NCBI GenBank assembly: GCA_008081045.1
Contig: VMDC01000041.1
Coordinates: forward strand, 1-46,400
DNA: 46,400 bases
DNA from: Gammaproteobacteria bacterium
GTDB lineage: Bacteria > Pseudomonadota > Gammaproteobacteria > Pseudomonadales > Pseudohongiellaceae
Direction of reading: 5' to 3'
The translations under genes were made by a program, and so were the position numbers. The notes beneath the pieces are model-generated. The model was given only the letters and a program-made list of their open reading frames with translations. It was not told where the DNA came from and did not search any database. Below, piece by piece: positions 16,342 through 25,405 of the stretch; positions within the stretch are counted from its first letter, which is position 1, and each line of letters starts with the position of its first letter.

Positions 16342-17799
16342 ATGCCCACATTCAAGGATCAAGACCTTCTCTGCTGCGATAATTTCATCGATGGCAATTG
16401 GGTCAGCTCTGCTCAGTCAATCCCTGTCACCAATCCGGCAACAGGAGAAACTGTTGCTGAAGTTGCAGACGGACCGAAAGAGCAGGCCGAACTGGCTGTT
16501 GAGGCCGCTCATCGCAGCTTTGCCAGCTGGAGCAGAATGAGCGCCAAGGAAAGAAGCTCTGTCCTGCGACGCTGGCATGACCTGATTCTGGAAAATGCCG
16601 AAGACCTTGCCGCGCTGATGACCTGGGAGCAAGGAAAACCGCTCGCTGAAAGTCTCACTGAGATCAAATACGGCGCCGGATTCATCGAATATTATGCCGA
16701 AGAGGCCAAGCGAATCTTTGGAGCCACAATCCCGACCATTGCCCCGGAACGCCGATTGCAAACCTACAAACAAGCCGTTGGCGTTGTCGGTGCAATCACG
16801 CCCTGGAATTTTCCTAATGCCATGATCACCCGCAAAGCTGCCCCGGCGCTGGCGGCGGGGTGCACCATCGTCATAAAACCTGATCCCGCCACACCGCTGT
16901 CAGCTCTCGCTCTCTGTGAACTGGCGCAGCGTGCCGGCCTTCCGGCTGGCGTTCTCAATGTGGTCGCGGGCAGTGACAGTCAAGGAATCGGAGAGATTCT
17001 CACGCAGCACCCCAGGATTGCCAAATTTACGTTTACCGGCTCCACTGCCGTTGGCAAACTGCTGATGAAGCAGTGCGCCAGCACAGTGAAAAAAATCTCT
17101 CTTGAACTTGGTGGCAACGCGCCTTTCATTGTCTTCGAGGATGCCGATCTCGAGGAAGCGGTCAGCCACTGCCTTGCCACAAAGTTCCGCAATTGCGGCC
17201 AGACCTGCGTCTGCACGAACCGGATTTTTGTTCAGGAAACTGTGGCTGAAGCATTCACTCAAAAACTGCAGGACGGCATTCGGTCGCTGAGAGTCGCTGA
17301 TGGCTTTGCCACCGGCACCGAAATTGGGCCGATGATCAATGAACAGGCCATAGCCAAGATGGAGCAACTGATCAGCGATGCCGTCGCGAAAGGGGCAGAG
17401 CTGATTCTCGGAGGCGCCCGGCATGAGCTCGGGGGCTTATTTTTCCAGCCCACCCTGCTGCAATCAGTAGACGATACGATGGCTCTGGTTACCGGAGAAA
17501 TCTTTGGCCCAATCGCGGCTGTTCAGACCTTTACGAGCGAAAATGAAGTCATCAATAAAGCCAATGCAACCGACTATGGCCTGGCTGCTTATTTTTTCTC
17601 TCGGGACGTAGGCCGGGTTATGCGTATTGCAGAAGCGCTGGAGTACGGCATCGTTTGCTCTAATTCCGGTGTGTTTTCAACAGAAGTTGCCCCGTTCGGG
17701 GGGTGGAAGCAATCGGGGATTGGCTCCGAAGGAGGAGCAGAAGGTATTGCAGATTTTCTTGAAACGAAATTTCATTCCATGGGCGGGATCGATCGATAA
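16342..17799 (+). CDS. gabD: succinate semialdehyde dehydrogenase (NAD(P)+)
   Basis: The 485-residue protein shows the SSADH subgroup signature NCGQTCVCTNRI, with nucleophile Cys289 and the extra Cys291. FTGSTAVGKLLM, LELGGNAPFIVFEDADL and the ending FGGWKQSGIGSEGG also fit. It oxidises succinate semialdehyde to succinate for the TCA cycle. This is exactly the product of the HpaI aldolase encoded nearby, so it likely closes the pathway. AGGA precedes the ATG. It follows the transporter by 103 bases on the same strand. Confidence 0.9.
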   Translation: MPTFKDQDLLCCDNFIDGNWVSSAQSIPVTNPATGETVAEVADGPKEQAELAVEAAHRSFASWSRMSAKERSSVLRRWHDLILENAEDLAALMTWEQGKPLAESLTEIKYGAGFIEYYAEEAKRIFGATIPTIAPERRLQTYKQAVGVVGAITPWNFPNAMITRKAAPALAAGCTIVIKPDPATPLSALALCELAQRAGLPAGVLNVVAGSDSQGIGEILTQHPRIAKFTFTGSTAVGKLLMKQCASTVKKISLELGGNAPFIVFEDADLEEAVSHCLATKFRNCGQTCVCTNRIFVQETVAEAFTQKLQDGIRSLRVADGFATGTEIGPMINEQAIAKMEQLISDAVAKGAELILGGARHELGGLFFQPTLLQSVDDTMALVTGEIFGPIAAVQTFTSENEVINKANATDYGLAAYFFSRDVGRVMRIAEALEYGIVCSNSGVFSTEVAPFGGWKQSGIGSEGGAEGIADFLETKFHSMGGIDR

Positions 17800-18034
17800 C
17801 CAAGCTCCATACTGCCGCTACTGTCAGACGCCATGCCACGAGCTGCGAGCTTGTCCCCATAAAAGCGAGCAATATGAATCGGATCCTCCGAGTGCTGCTG
17901 AAGCAATCACGAAGCGGAAAGCCCGCTCAACAGCGCCTTTACTCCCGGCATCCGGAAAGAATTGACGCGGCGCACTGAGCCAAGCCTGCGCGCGCTGCGT
18001 ACTGACTGTCAGTGATCTAACGGGGGAATCTGCG

Positions 18035-18370
18035 ATGACAATTAAACTCTCCGAACTGCGCCGACTTAACTTCATCGAAAAAGTCATCCTGCATTGTCAT
18101 GACCAGAGTCTTTATCTGGTCTCTGTGCAAATGGACAAAGAGGAACGCTACGTCACTGACGAGCGGGGCAGCTTCCTGAAATCATTCAACAAGCTTTCTT
18201 TGCAGAGCAAGTTTAAGGATATGACCGTTGGTGAAATGGTGCTCCGGCATCAAAGCCCTTATGATGAAATGATCGGACTTTCGGAAGAGAAGTCAGACAA
18301 CACCCTGGAAGTGCTGATCGGTGGCGAAGCCTATGCGCTGCAACCGGGCGACGCGGACAGACTCAATTGA
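18035..18370 (+). CDS. small DUF6482-like protein
   Basis: This 111-residue cytosolic protein begins MTIKLSELRRLNFIEKVILH and contains LYLVSVQMDK and LRHQSPYDEMIG. The latter recalls the HQSxYDEM pattern of the DUF6482 family found in marine gammaproteobacteria. There is no signal peptide or membrane segment. The function is unknown. GGGGGA lies before the ATG at 18035. The gene stands alone, 235 bases after the SSADH gene and convergent with the methyltransferase gene. Confidence 0.7.
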   Translation: MTIKLSELRRLNFIEKVILHCHDQSLYLVSVQMDKEERYVTDERGSFLKSFNKLSLQSKFKDMTVGEMVLRHQSPYDEMIGLSEEKSDNTLEVLIGGEAYALQPGDADRLN

Positions 18371-18674
18371 GCACAAAAGACGGGCTCGACACTGACCCGA
18401 CTTCCCCTCCCTCGTTTGCCGCCAAGCAATGGGGCGGAGCCAGCCTCTGAACTTCTCCCCTGACCGACACGCCATCCGTACTGAGACGATCCGGCCTTGT
18501 CGGCGTTGTTTGTCTGTGAGGGATTTTCCTGAGCTTTCCTGAGCTTTCCTGAGCTTTCTCTGGGTTGCTTTAATTTTCCCCGAGTTTCTTCAATTTTCCC
18601 TAGGTTTCCTTAATGTTTACCAGCAGTCTTTAACGTTGTTCGCTCTGCTCTGCTTTACTTTTGGTTGCTGTTCT
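18371..18674. other. 304-base non-coding spacer between convergent genes
   Basis: No credible coding sequence was found here. The right half (18521 onward) is a pyrimidine-rich array phased at ten bases, described separately. The left half shows no clear hairpin with a T-run. Confidence 0.6.
18521..18650. repeat. degenerate tandem array with a ten-base period and phased T-tracts
   Basis: Read in blocks of ten from 18521, most units follow NNNN-TTTCCT: the unit GAGCTTTCCT occurs at 18531 and 18541, GAGCTTTCTC at 18551, and later blocks (TAATTTTCCC at 18571, CGAGTTTCTT at 18581, CAATTTTCCC at 18591, TAGGTTTCCT at 18601) are diverged copies. T-tracts repeated at about one helical turn are known to bend DNA. 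The array lies just past the stop of the methyltransferase gene. Confidence 0.7.
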
Positions 18675-19529
18675 TTACTGCGCCTGCTTGACACCCACTA
18701 CGTAGCAAAGCCAGCTGTCATCGTTAGGTGCTTCGTCCACCGCCTGCCAATCCGCATCTTCGTCCTCGTCGGCGATATCCCAGTACACTTTACTCATGCT
18801 GAATCCTGCTTCAGCCAGCATTTCGCGAACCTCAGGGATAGTCCAGAACCGCCAGTGGTATTCGAATGCCTTTTTGATCATGCTGCCGTCACCGAATTTG
18901 AAATGGATAAAGAACGAGCAGTCGGCAGTGACGGGATTGAAATAGGCCTGCTCCCAGTGGTATTTGAAGCCGTCTTTGCCCTTGATGATTGTGCGCTTGT
19001 CGGTCACGTCCGAGGCATAGCATTCCTTGCCTCCCATCATGTCCATGACCATGACACCTTTTTCTCCCAGATTCTCATAGGCTATCTTGAAATAGTTCAC
19101 GACCTCTGCCCGGGTTTTGAAGCACCAGAACGAAAAATTCTGGGCAGCCAGCACATCAACTTGCGGTACGGTTCTTGAACGCACGTCCTGCTCGAGAACT
19201 TCAACTCGCTCTGCCACTTTGGCTTTCAACTTGCCGAGATTGTTTTCAATACCCCAGTCGAGCGTTTCAGGGCAGATATCAAGCCCGACCGCCTGGCGAT
19301 TCTTGTCTGACTTAGCCCATTCGCAGGACACCGCAAAGGTGCCACAAAAATCCTCTCTCAGAGTCAGTGGCTTGGTGTTAAAGGCGTCCCGATAAACCTG
19401 ATCGAAAACACGAACCTCATGATCCGGCTCCTGCACTGAATGTTGATAACAGACAAATTTGTCTGCCAGCTCTGCCTGGCAGGGCTGCTCACTGTTCTTC
19501 AGTTTCTTACCGCGTTTTATCTCGGGCAT
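18675..19529 (-). CDS. class I SAM-dependent methyltransferase
   Basis: This 284-residue protein has the Rossmann methyltransferase core: LREDFCGTFAVSCEW (motif I region), then AVGLDICPETLDWG, VDVLAAQNFSFW and GVMVMDMMGG. The middle part with YHWEQAYFNPVT and the final WRFWTIPEVREMLAEAGF are usual in this family, which has no well-characterised member I can name. It is cytosolic, and the substrate is unknown. AAGGAAG precedes the ATG. It is convergent with the DUF6482-like gene and 182 bases downstream of the NosR-like gene. Confidence 0.85.
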   Translation of the reverse strand: MPEIKRGKKLKNSEQPCQAELADKFVCYQHSVQEPDHEVRVFDQVYRDAFNTKPLTLREDFCGTFAVSCEWAKSDKNRQAVGLDICPETLDWGIENNLGKLKAKVAERVEVLEQDVRSRTVPQVDVLAAQNFSFWCFKTRAEVVNYFKIAYENLGEKGVMVMDMMGGKECYASDVTDKRTIIKGKDGFKYHWEQAYFNPVTADCSFFIHFKFGDGSMIKKAFEYHWRFWTIPEVREMLAEAGFSMSKVYWDIADEDEDADWQAVDEAPNDDSWLCYVVGVKQAQ

Positions 19530-19710
19530 ATCTTCCTTCTCGGACTGATTGGGCGAGGCCTAAGCTAGCGAATTCAGGGCTGATGCGCAATGACGCCAGA
19601 GCGTTCTGCCGGGTGAACTCAAGCCGGTCAACTCAACGGCCTGCCGGCGACTCGGTCTGTCTTCGGAGTGTCAGAGAATTTCCGTTACGAAAGAACACCG
19701 ACCGGGCTGA

Positions 19711-21744
19711 CTAGGCGGTAGCTTCGTCCCAGTGCTTTACCCGGACTTTGACAGTTTCGATGTCATGTTTACATACGCCGGCTTTTGCGATGAGCTTGTA
19801 ATCACAAATGTCGCAGCGGACACATTCCTTAAAATCAATCGCCGGACCTCTGATTGCTCCGGTCGGACAGGCATGTTCACACACCTTGCACACATCACAC
19901 TGCTGCACCCGTTTGATTCTGAACGGCGACACCAGCGAAACCACGCCAAGGGAGGCTCCGAGCGGACAGGCATAACGGCAATAAAACCGTGGGATGAACA
20001 CAGCGCCGAGCAGAAAGCCTGCGGCAATAACCCAAAGCACCATTGAGCGGGAAATGTAGAATACCGTTCCGAATGGCTCAAAGTATTGAAAGAGGCTCAA
20101 ATCCGAATAGGCGAGTGCCATCAGGACCAGGAAAGCCAGAACGGCGTATTTTAAGTAGATAGCCAGATCGTGAACGGCCTGAGGCACCTGATAGCGAAAC
20201 TGTTTGGGAACGATTCGTGTGATGAAATCCTGCAGCGCACCGAATGGGCATAGCGAAGAGCAGAAAATTCGACCCCACAGCAGAGCGGTCACCACGGTGA
20301 ACACAATGACGATCAGCAAAGGCAAATCATTCAGAAATAGCGAAGGACCTAATTTGATGCCATTGGTGATATGGGAAACTGAGACAAATCCACCGTCCAT
20401 CCAGCCCAGGTAGATCAGAGTCACCGTCAGCGCTGCCCATCGCAGCATTTCCTTTTTCATGACAAATGCCGTCATCACCAGAGCACAGATAAAAAGCACG
20501 GCAAACACCTCTGACAGAGGTGCGCTGTCAAGCAGCTCAGTCCAAACCGTTTCTTCCGGAAATTGAAACCTCTCTGCGTCATTCTCTGAGGGAGGAATCA
20601 GCTCGGGAGCAATGGGCCCTCCCTCGGAGAGCGCGAGGGCGAGTTCAGGCACCTGATAGGCCATTTCATGAATACCGCCGAACTCTCCGACCACTCCCTC
20701 AGTGGTGTAGAGGATTGAGAATGGCTCCGCCAGATCCAGCTCAGGCATCAGTACAATAGCGCCCGCAAAGCGGGTACGGTCTTTAATCTTGCCGGCGTCT
20801 GCACTACCCGCGTAGACAAACCGGCGCCTTTCAACCGGATAGACTTCATCCCCCTGCTTGATTGCCAGACGCTCCTGTCTGAACGGCTGAGATGAATTGC
20901 CATCAATCCCTACCAGCAGCATTTTACCTTCCCGCGACCGGTTGCTGGCATCGCGGTCCGCACGGGAATAATCATCGATTCCCAGCATCAGCTCTCCGAG
21001 GCCGTCATGTCCGATAAATGCGAGTGACAGATGAAGCTCAGTGAAATCTGGCTGGATCACCAGCATTTCCTTCACCAGACCACTTTCGATCATGTCATCC
21101 CAGCTCTGATCCTCGTACACGCGCAGTGCCACTGCATCTCCGCTGGTAGCCGCCACATAATCAGAATCCGGAAGATAGCTGTGGGCCATTTTACGGGCAG
21201 AATCCCTCACGCCCCGCGCTACTGCCCAACTGGTAATCGTTGCGCGGGAGATTCCGTCAATGTCTCTGCCGACCCGAAAGTCTTCGGTAATGTTCTTGCG
21301 GGAAAACTGTTGAGGAAAATATTCGCTGTTGATGAAATCACCGCGGATACTTTTATAAGACTCGATGTAGTGCAGCACTTCGATGCCGGTCAGCGTACCC
21401 TGGAGGTCAATTCCGACAAGGACGTCGATGGGGGCACTGTAGCCTACTTCTTCAGGTGGATAATCCGGTGTTTCAAAAAGATAACCGACCAATTCCGCGT
21501 CTGTGCTGCCAGCTTCACCCTTGTAACCCCTGTAGACGGGAGGATTTCCTTCCTTCAGGGAGAAAGAATCGGCGTCACGCATGACCGATTTCAGGACTTC
21601 CTCGTTGACGGCAATCGGTGCCTGCCCGTGGGCGACAGTCATGAGGGCAAACAGACCAAGCGCAGACACCAGCCTGCCTGATTGCGAAGTGGGTTTCGGG
21701 GAATGATCGCAATAACCGCGAAGCGCTTGTTTTAGAGACAACAT
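19711..21744 (-). CDS. NosR/NirI-type flavo-iron-sulfur membrane protein
   Basis: From the ATG at 21744 the protein is 677 residues. A signal or anchor segment lies at about 24-40. A periplasmic FMN-binding domain follows, with GISRATITSWAV near 164-175; Thr169 would hold FMN, but Arg replaces the Gly of the usual SGAT motif. The second half has several membrane helices, two CxxxCP motifs (CSSLCPFG, CRYACPLG) and two ferredoxin-like clusters (CDVCKVCEHACP; CVRCDIC with a later Cys). NosR feeds electrons to N2O reductase, but no nos gene is nearby, so the partner is unknown. The start was trimmed from an upstream TTG/ATG region that lacks a signal. Confidence 0.83.
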   Translation of the reverse strand: MLSLKQALRGYCDHSPKPTSQSGRLVSALGLFALMTVAHGQAPIAVNEEVLKSVMRDADSFSLKEGNPPVYRGYKGEAGSTDAELVGYLFETPDYPPEEVGYSAPIDVLVGIDLQGTLTGIEVLHYIESYKSIRGDFINSEYFPQQFSRKNITEDFRVGRDIDGISRATITSWAVARGVRDSARKMAHSYLPDSDYVAATSGDAVALRVYEDQSWDDMIESGLVKEMLVIQPDFTELHLSLAFIGHDGLGELMLGIDDYSRADRDASNRSREGKMLLVGIDGNSSQPFRQERLAIKQGDEVYPVERRRFVYAGSADAGKIKDRTRFAGAIVLMPELDLAEPFSILYTTEGVVGEFGGIHEMAYQVPELALALSEGGPIAPELIPPSENDAERFQFPEETVWTELLDSAPLSEVFAVLFICALVMTAFVMKKEMLRWAALTVTLIYLGWMDGGFVSVSHITNGIKLGPSLFLNDLPLLIVIVFTVVTALLWGRIFCSSLCPFGALQDFITRIVPKQFRYQVPQAVHDLAIYLKYAVLAFLVLMALAYSDLSLFQYFEPFGTVFYISRSMVLWVIAAGFLLGAVFIPRFYCRYACPLGASLGVVSLVSPFRIKRVQQCDVCKVCEHACPTGAIRGPAIDFKECVRCDICDYKLIAKAGVCKHDIETVKVRVKHWDEATA

Positions 21745-21961
21745 TATTATTCTTTGATGCGCACTGAATCCGGTATCGTACACAATTTATCCGCCCGGAG
21801 TAAACGCACAAGAGCGCCCGATATTTACACTGCTGCAGCCGATCTGAAAGCTGCCGTGCAGCCGGGAGCCGACTGCACTGAACGGCTTTGGTCAAGCGCT
21901 TGTCAGCGGAACGGTGTATGATTCAGAAACGTCATCCCGATCCCCCAGAACAGAGCGCACC

Positions 21962-23137
21962 ATGATTAAACAGCTATTGATAACAAGCCTCCTGCTCGCC
22001 CAGGTCAACTCTGCGCAAGCAGCCGAGCAATCCGAAAATCGCCTTCGGGCACGCGAGGCCGGCCTGGTTGTCGGAGTTTTTGAACCAGGAGTCTATAATG
22101 CCATAACAGACGTAGATGGCGTCCTGGTGGGACACGAAACAGTTATTGAAGGGGACGACATCCGGACCGGCGTGACCGCCATCATTCCGGCGCCGGGTAA
22201 TCTGTATACTCATCCGATTCCTGCCTGGGTCACTGTCGGGAACGGCTATGGCAAAATGATCGGGGAAACCCAGATCAGGGAGTTCGGTGAACTGGAAACT
22301 CCGATTCTGCTTACCTGTACGCTGTGTGTCTGGAGCGCCGCCAACGCCCTGAAAGAGTGGGTCTACACCCAACCGGGCATGGGGGAGCACACCGTCAATC
22401 CTGTCGTCGGCGAAACGAACGACGGTCGCGTCAACAATATGTGGGCTGACCCTGTCCAGCGACAACAGGTTTTCAGCGCGCTGGCGAAAGCCAGCAGTGG
22501 CGTTGTTGCTGAAGGCAGTGTCGGCGCCGGAACGGGCACTCAAGCATTCGGCTGGAAAGGAGGGATCGGCACCAGTTCCAGAGTTCTGCCGGAGTCACTC
22601 GGAGGCTATACCGTCGGGGTACTGGTGCAAACCAATTATGGCGGATACATGACAATCAATGGGGCGCCGGTTGGCAGAGAACTGGGCACCTACCCCTACC
22701 GGGATCAGCTCGCCCCGACTGATGATGGTGATCTGGACGACGGTTCCATCATGCTCGTCGTTGCAACAGATGCCCCCCTCAGTTCGCGCAGTCTGGATCG
22801 GCTCGGTTTTCGGGCGCTGATGGGACTTGGCCGCACCGGATCCTATGCCAGCAACGGTTCAGGAGATTACGTAATTTCATTTTCCACCCATCCTGCTGTA
22901 CGCAAGCCCCGCGTCAGCGAATCACCTGTGGCTATCGAAGAACTGGTCAATGCCTCGATGTCACCTCTGTTTGCGGCGGCGTCAGAAGCCACTGAAGAAG
23001 CGATCTACAATGCCATCTTCAAAGCCACCACGGTCAGTAGCGCTCGTGGCGAGCTACGGGCGGTGCCCTATGACGAGCTGATCCGTATACTCGAAAAGCA
23101 CCAGGCACTGAACTGGGATGTGACAGTTCCCCGCTAG
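21962..23137 (+). CDS. exported P1-family (S58, DmpA-like) aminopeptidase
   Basis: From the ATG at 21962 the protein is 391 residues with a signal peptide (1-20, ending NSAQAA). P1 peptidases cut themselves before a Ser that becomes the N-terminal nucleophile; here that is Ser262 in DDGSIMLVVATDAPL. Other matches are DGVLVGHETV, RTGVTAIIP, GGIGTSSR and TVGVLVQTNYGG. DmpA relatives release N-terminal residues, often D-Ala or beta-amino acids. The gene is divergent from the NosR-like gene across 217 bases. The longer form from 21914 would bury the signal peptide and is rejected. Confidence 0.9.
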   Translation: MIKQLLITSLLLAQVNSAQAAEQSENRLRAREAGLVVGVFEPGVYNAITDVDGVLVGHETVIEGDDIRTGVTAIIPAPGNLYTHPIPAWVTVGNGYGKMIGETQIREFGELETPILLTCTLCVWSAANALKEWVYTQPGMGEHTVNPVVGETNDGRVNNMWADPVQRQQVFSALAKASSGVVAEGSVGAGTGTQAFGWKGGIGTSSRVLPESLGGYTVGVLVQTNYGGYMTINGAPVGRELGTYPYRDQLAPTDDGDLDDGSIMLVVATDAPLSSRSLDRLGFRALMGLGRTGSYASNGSGDYVISFSTHPAVRKPRVSESPVAIEELVNASMSPLFAAASEATEEAIYNAIFKATTVSSARGELRAVPYDELIRILEKHQALNWDVTVPR

Positions 23138-23281
23138 CGTTAACATCGCCGTCAGAATCACCGGAACAACGGATTCCCTGGGAGCGTGCTTTCAGCGCAT
23201 GAGCGACTGACAGCCAGCCCGCCATATTGCTGGGCAACCCTGACATGCTATGCTCGGAAAACAGACCATTGGGAGAGAATC

Positions 23282-25282
23282 ATGACAAGAACAACCTTGC
23301 TTCTTACCGCTGCCGCCACTTTGCTGACTGGATTGACCGCCACCGCGCAAGACTCGGTCGAGTGGTACACGCTGGGCAATGATTACGCCCATACGCGCTA
23401 CACACCTGCAGAGGAAATCAGCGCAGATAACTTCAATGAACTGGAAGTGGTCTGGGAATGGGATGGCTCCAGTTTTGAAGGCTATAGCGGTCGCTCGACT
23501 CCGAGCTATATCAACGGGCGCCTGTATACCGTATCCGGGCCGCGCCGCCACGTTGTCGCCATTGATCCCAAAACGGGCGAAACGCTCTGGTCGTTCCGCC
23601 TGCCCACGACGCGTCGCTGGGAATACTCGATGCGCGCCTCCTACGGCAAGGGCATCACCTACACCGAGATAGACGGCAAGGGCGTAATCATTGTTTCGAC
23701 CCCCGGTTTTTTCCTGGTGGCGCTGGATGCAGACACTGGCAAGCCACTGGCAGACTGGGGCACCCAGGTGCCGATCGAAGGCTTTCCCGAAACCGGCGTA
23801 GTCGATATGCTGGCCGATCTCGGACAGCCCTATGACCCTTACGAAGGCATCCCGCTGGAAGTGGGCTATATCACCACGTCTTCTCCTCCCATCGTGGTAA
23901 ACGACACGATTGTGGTGGGTAACTCTGCGGAACAGGGTTACCTGCAGTCCCGGATCGAAAACGTGCCGGGCGACCTGCTTGCCTACGACCGGGAGACGGG
24001 CGAATTTAAGTGGAAATTCAACATCATCCCCCGCCCCGGCGAATATGGCCATGAAACCTGGGAAAACGACGCCTGGGAATGGACCGGAGACGTCTCCTCC
24101 TGGGCTCCGCTTTCTGCGGATCCGGAGCATGATCTGGTCTACATCCCGACTAACGGAGCCACGATCGACTATTACGGCGGTTTTCACCCCGGAGACAATC
24201 TGTACGGCACCAGCATCATCGCGCTCAACGCCTCCACCGGCGAGCGGGAATGGCATTATCAGCTGGTGAAGCACGATATCTGGAACTACGACACGCCCAC
24301 AGCTCCTGTGCTGCTGGATCTAGATGTCCCCGGTCAGGGCCAGGTACCGGCTGTCGCTCAGGTGACCAAACAGGGGTTTGTGTATACCTTCAATCGCTAC
24401 ACCGGCGAGCCGGTCTGGCCGTTTGAAATGAGAGAAGTCCCGCAATCTGAAGTACCGGGAGAACAACTTTCGGCTGTGCAGCCTTTCCCGACGAGACCCG
24501 CACCGTTCGAGATGCAGGGTATCGGCATCGATGATCTGGTCGATTTCACCCCGGAACTGCGACAGGAAGCCATTGCGGCACTGGCCGATTACGACATGGG
24601 TCCCCTGTTCACGCCACCGGTCCACGATACCAACGAGCGCGGCAAGATTGGTGGCATGATGTGCCCCGGCGGTGGCGGTGGCGCCAACATTTATGGCCCG
24701 CCAGTTGCAGATCCGGTTTCCAACATCCTGTATATCTCCTCAATGAATAATTGCGAGAGTTTACGAGTGATTCCCGGCGAAGAGGCGGACGCCCGCATCC
24801 CTGAGCCCACCGGTGTAACCTTCTCCCGCTATGCCAACGACCGTGGTGGTCGCCGGCCGCGGATGCGTTCGGGAATCCCTTACGTCAAGCCACCCTACAG
24901 CCGAATCACCGCAATCGACATGAACACCGGAGAGCACCTCTTCCAGATTCCCACCGGGGAAACGCCGGACCGGATTCGCAACAACCCTGCGCTTGCGGGC
25001 GTTGATATCGGCGATACCGGCACAGGTAATGTCGTCTCGATGGTCGTTACCAAAAATCTGCTGGTCTACTCGGACGTAGATCACGATGGTGAGACGGCCC
25101 TGCTGTATGCGATTGACAAGCAGAGCGGAGACGAGCTGGGACGGATTGAAGTGCCAGCACAAAGCCGCTACGGAATGAGCTCCTGGGTACATGATGGACA
25201 TCAATACCTCATGCTACAGACTGGCGCGAAGCTCACTGCGGTTGCCCTTCCGGCAGCAGCCCCCGGTAGTGCTGCCCATTAG
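23282..25282 (+). CDS. periplasmic PQQ-dependent dehydrogenase (copy A), Asn at the aligned catalytic site
   Basis: This 666-residue protein has a signal peptide (1-22, ending TATAQ) and a quinoprotein beta-propeller: YTLGNDYAHTRYTPAEEI, IDPKTGETLWSFRLP, HETWENDAWEWTGDVSSW and SSWVHDGHQYLMLQTGAKL. It has no membrane or haem domain. In the stretch HDIWNYDTPTAP, Asn335 sits where related enzymes have the catalytic Asp, and Asp337 follows two residues on. The substrate is likely a sugar or alcohol, not determinable here. GGGAGAGA precedes the ATG. A paralogue with the same Asn is at 27946-29964 on the other strand. A 16-bp hairpin follows the stop. Confidence 0.85.
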   Translation: MTRTTLLLTAAATLLTGLTATAQDSVEWYTLGNDYAHTRYTPAEEISADNFNELEVVWEWDGSSFEGYSGRSTPSYINGRLYTVSGPRRHVVAIDPKTGETLWSFRLPTTRRWEYSMRASYGKGITYTEIDGKGVIIVSTPGFFLVALDADTGKPLADWGTQVPIEGFPETGVVDMLADLGQPYDPYEGIPLEVGYITTSSPPIVVNDTIVVGNSAEQGYLQSRIENVPGDLLAYDRETGEFKWKFNIIPRPGEYGHETWENDAWEWTGDVSSWAPLSADPEHDLVYIPTNGATIDYYGGFHPGDNLYGTSIIALNASTGEREWHYQLVKHDIWNYDTPTAPVLLDLDVPGQGQVPAVAQVTKQGFVYTFNRYTGEPVWPFEMREVPQSEVPGEQLSAVQPFPTRPAPFEMQGIGIDDLVDFTPELRQEAIAALADYDMGPLFTPPVHDTNERGKIGGMMCPGGGGGANIYGPPVADPVSNILYISSMNNCESLRVIPGEEADARIPEPTGVTFSRYANDRGGRRPRMRSGIPYVKPPYSRITAIDMNTGEHLFQIPTGETPDRIRNNPALAGVDIGDTGTGNVVSMVVTKNLLVYSDVDHDGETALLYAIDKQSGDELGRIEVPAQSRYGMSSWVHDGHQYLMLQTGAKLTAVALPAAAPGSAAH

Positions 25283-25290
25283 CCCTCTGT

Positions 25291-25327
25291 CAGAGGACAA
25301 ATCCCGACCAACGGGGTTTGTCCTCTG
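25291..25327 (+). terminator. 16-bp stem-loop after PQQ dehydrogenase A
   Basis: Positions 25291-25306 pair with 25312-25327 over 16 base pairs, with one G-T, around the five-base loop ACCAA. It begins nine bases after the stop codon. No T-run follows; AAAATC comes next. The position suggests transcript end formation or mRNA protection. Confidence 0.6.
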
Positions 25328-25405
25328 AAAATCTGCGTGACACGCAGCGATTGATCTGGATAATACGCTGCATCCGAAGCAGCGCTGTCCGGTAGTCCTG
25401 TCGCT

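Noticed and set aside
17824..18087. 87-codon minus-strand open frame in the SSADH/DUF6482 spacer
   Set aside because: Composition is Ser/Arg-rich without a domain, there is no clear ribosome site, and it overlaps the start of the DUF6482-like gene.
18521..18650. CRISPR array
   Set aside because: Units are ten bases with no spacers; CRISPR repeats are 23-47 bases with unique spacers.
21739..21754. Possible FNR/Anr half-site (TTGAT) near the NosR-like gene
   Set aside because: Only one half of the TTGAT-N4-ATCAA palindrome is present.
21893..21902. Palindrome CAAGCGCTTG upstream of the P1 peptidase gene
   Set aside because: The same ten bases occur inside the PETase-like coding region near 34248, so it is probably chance.
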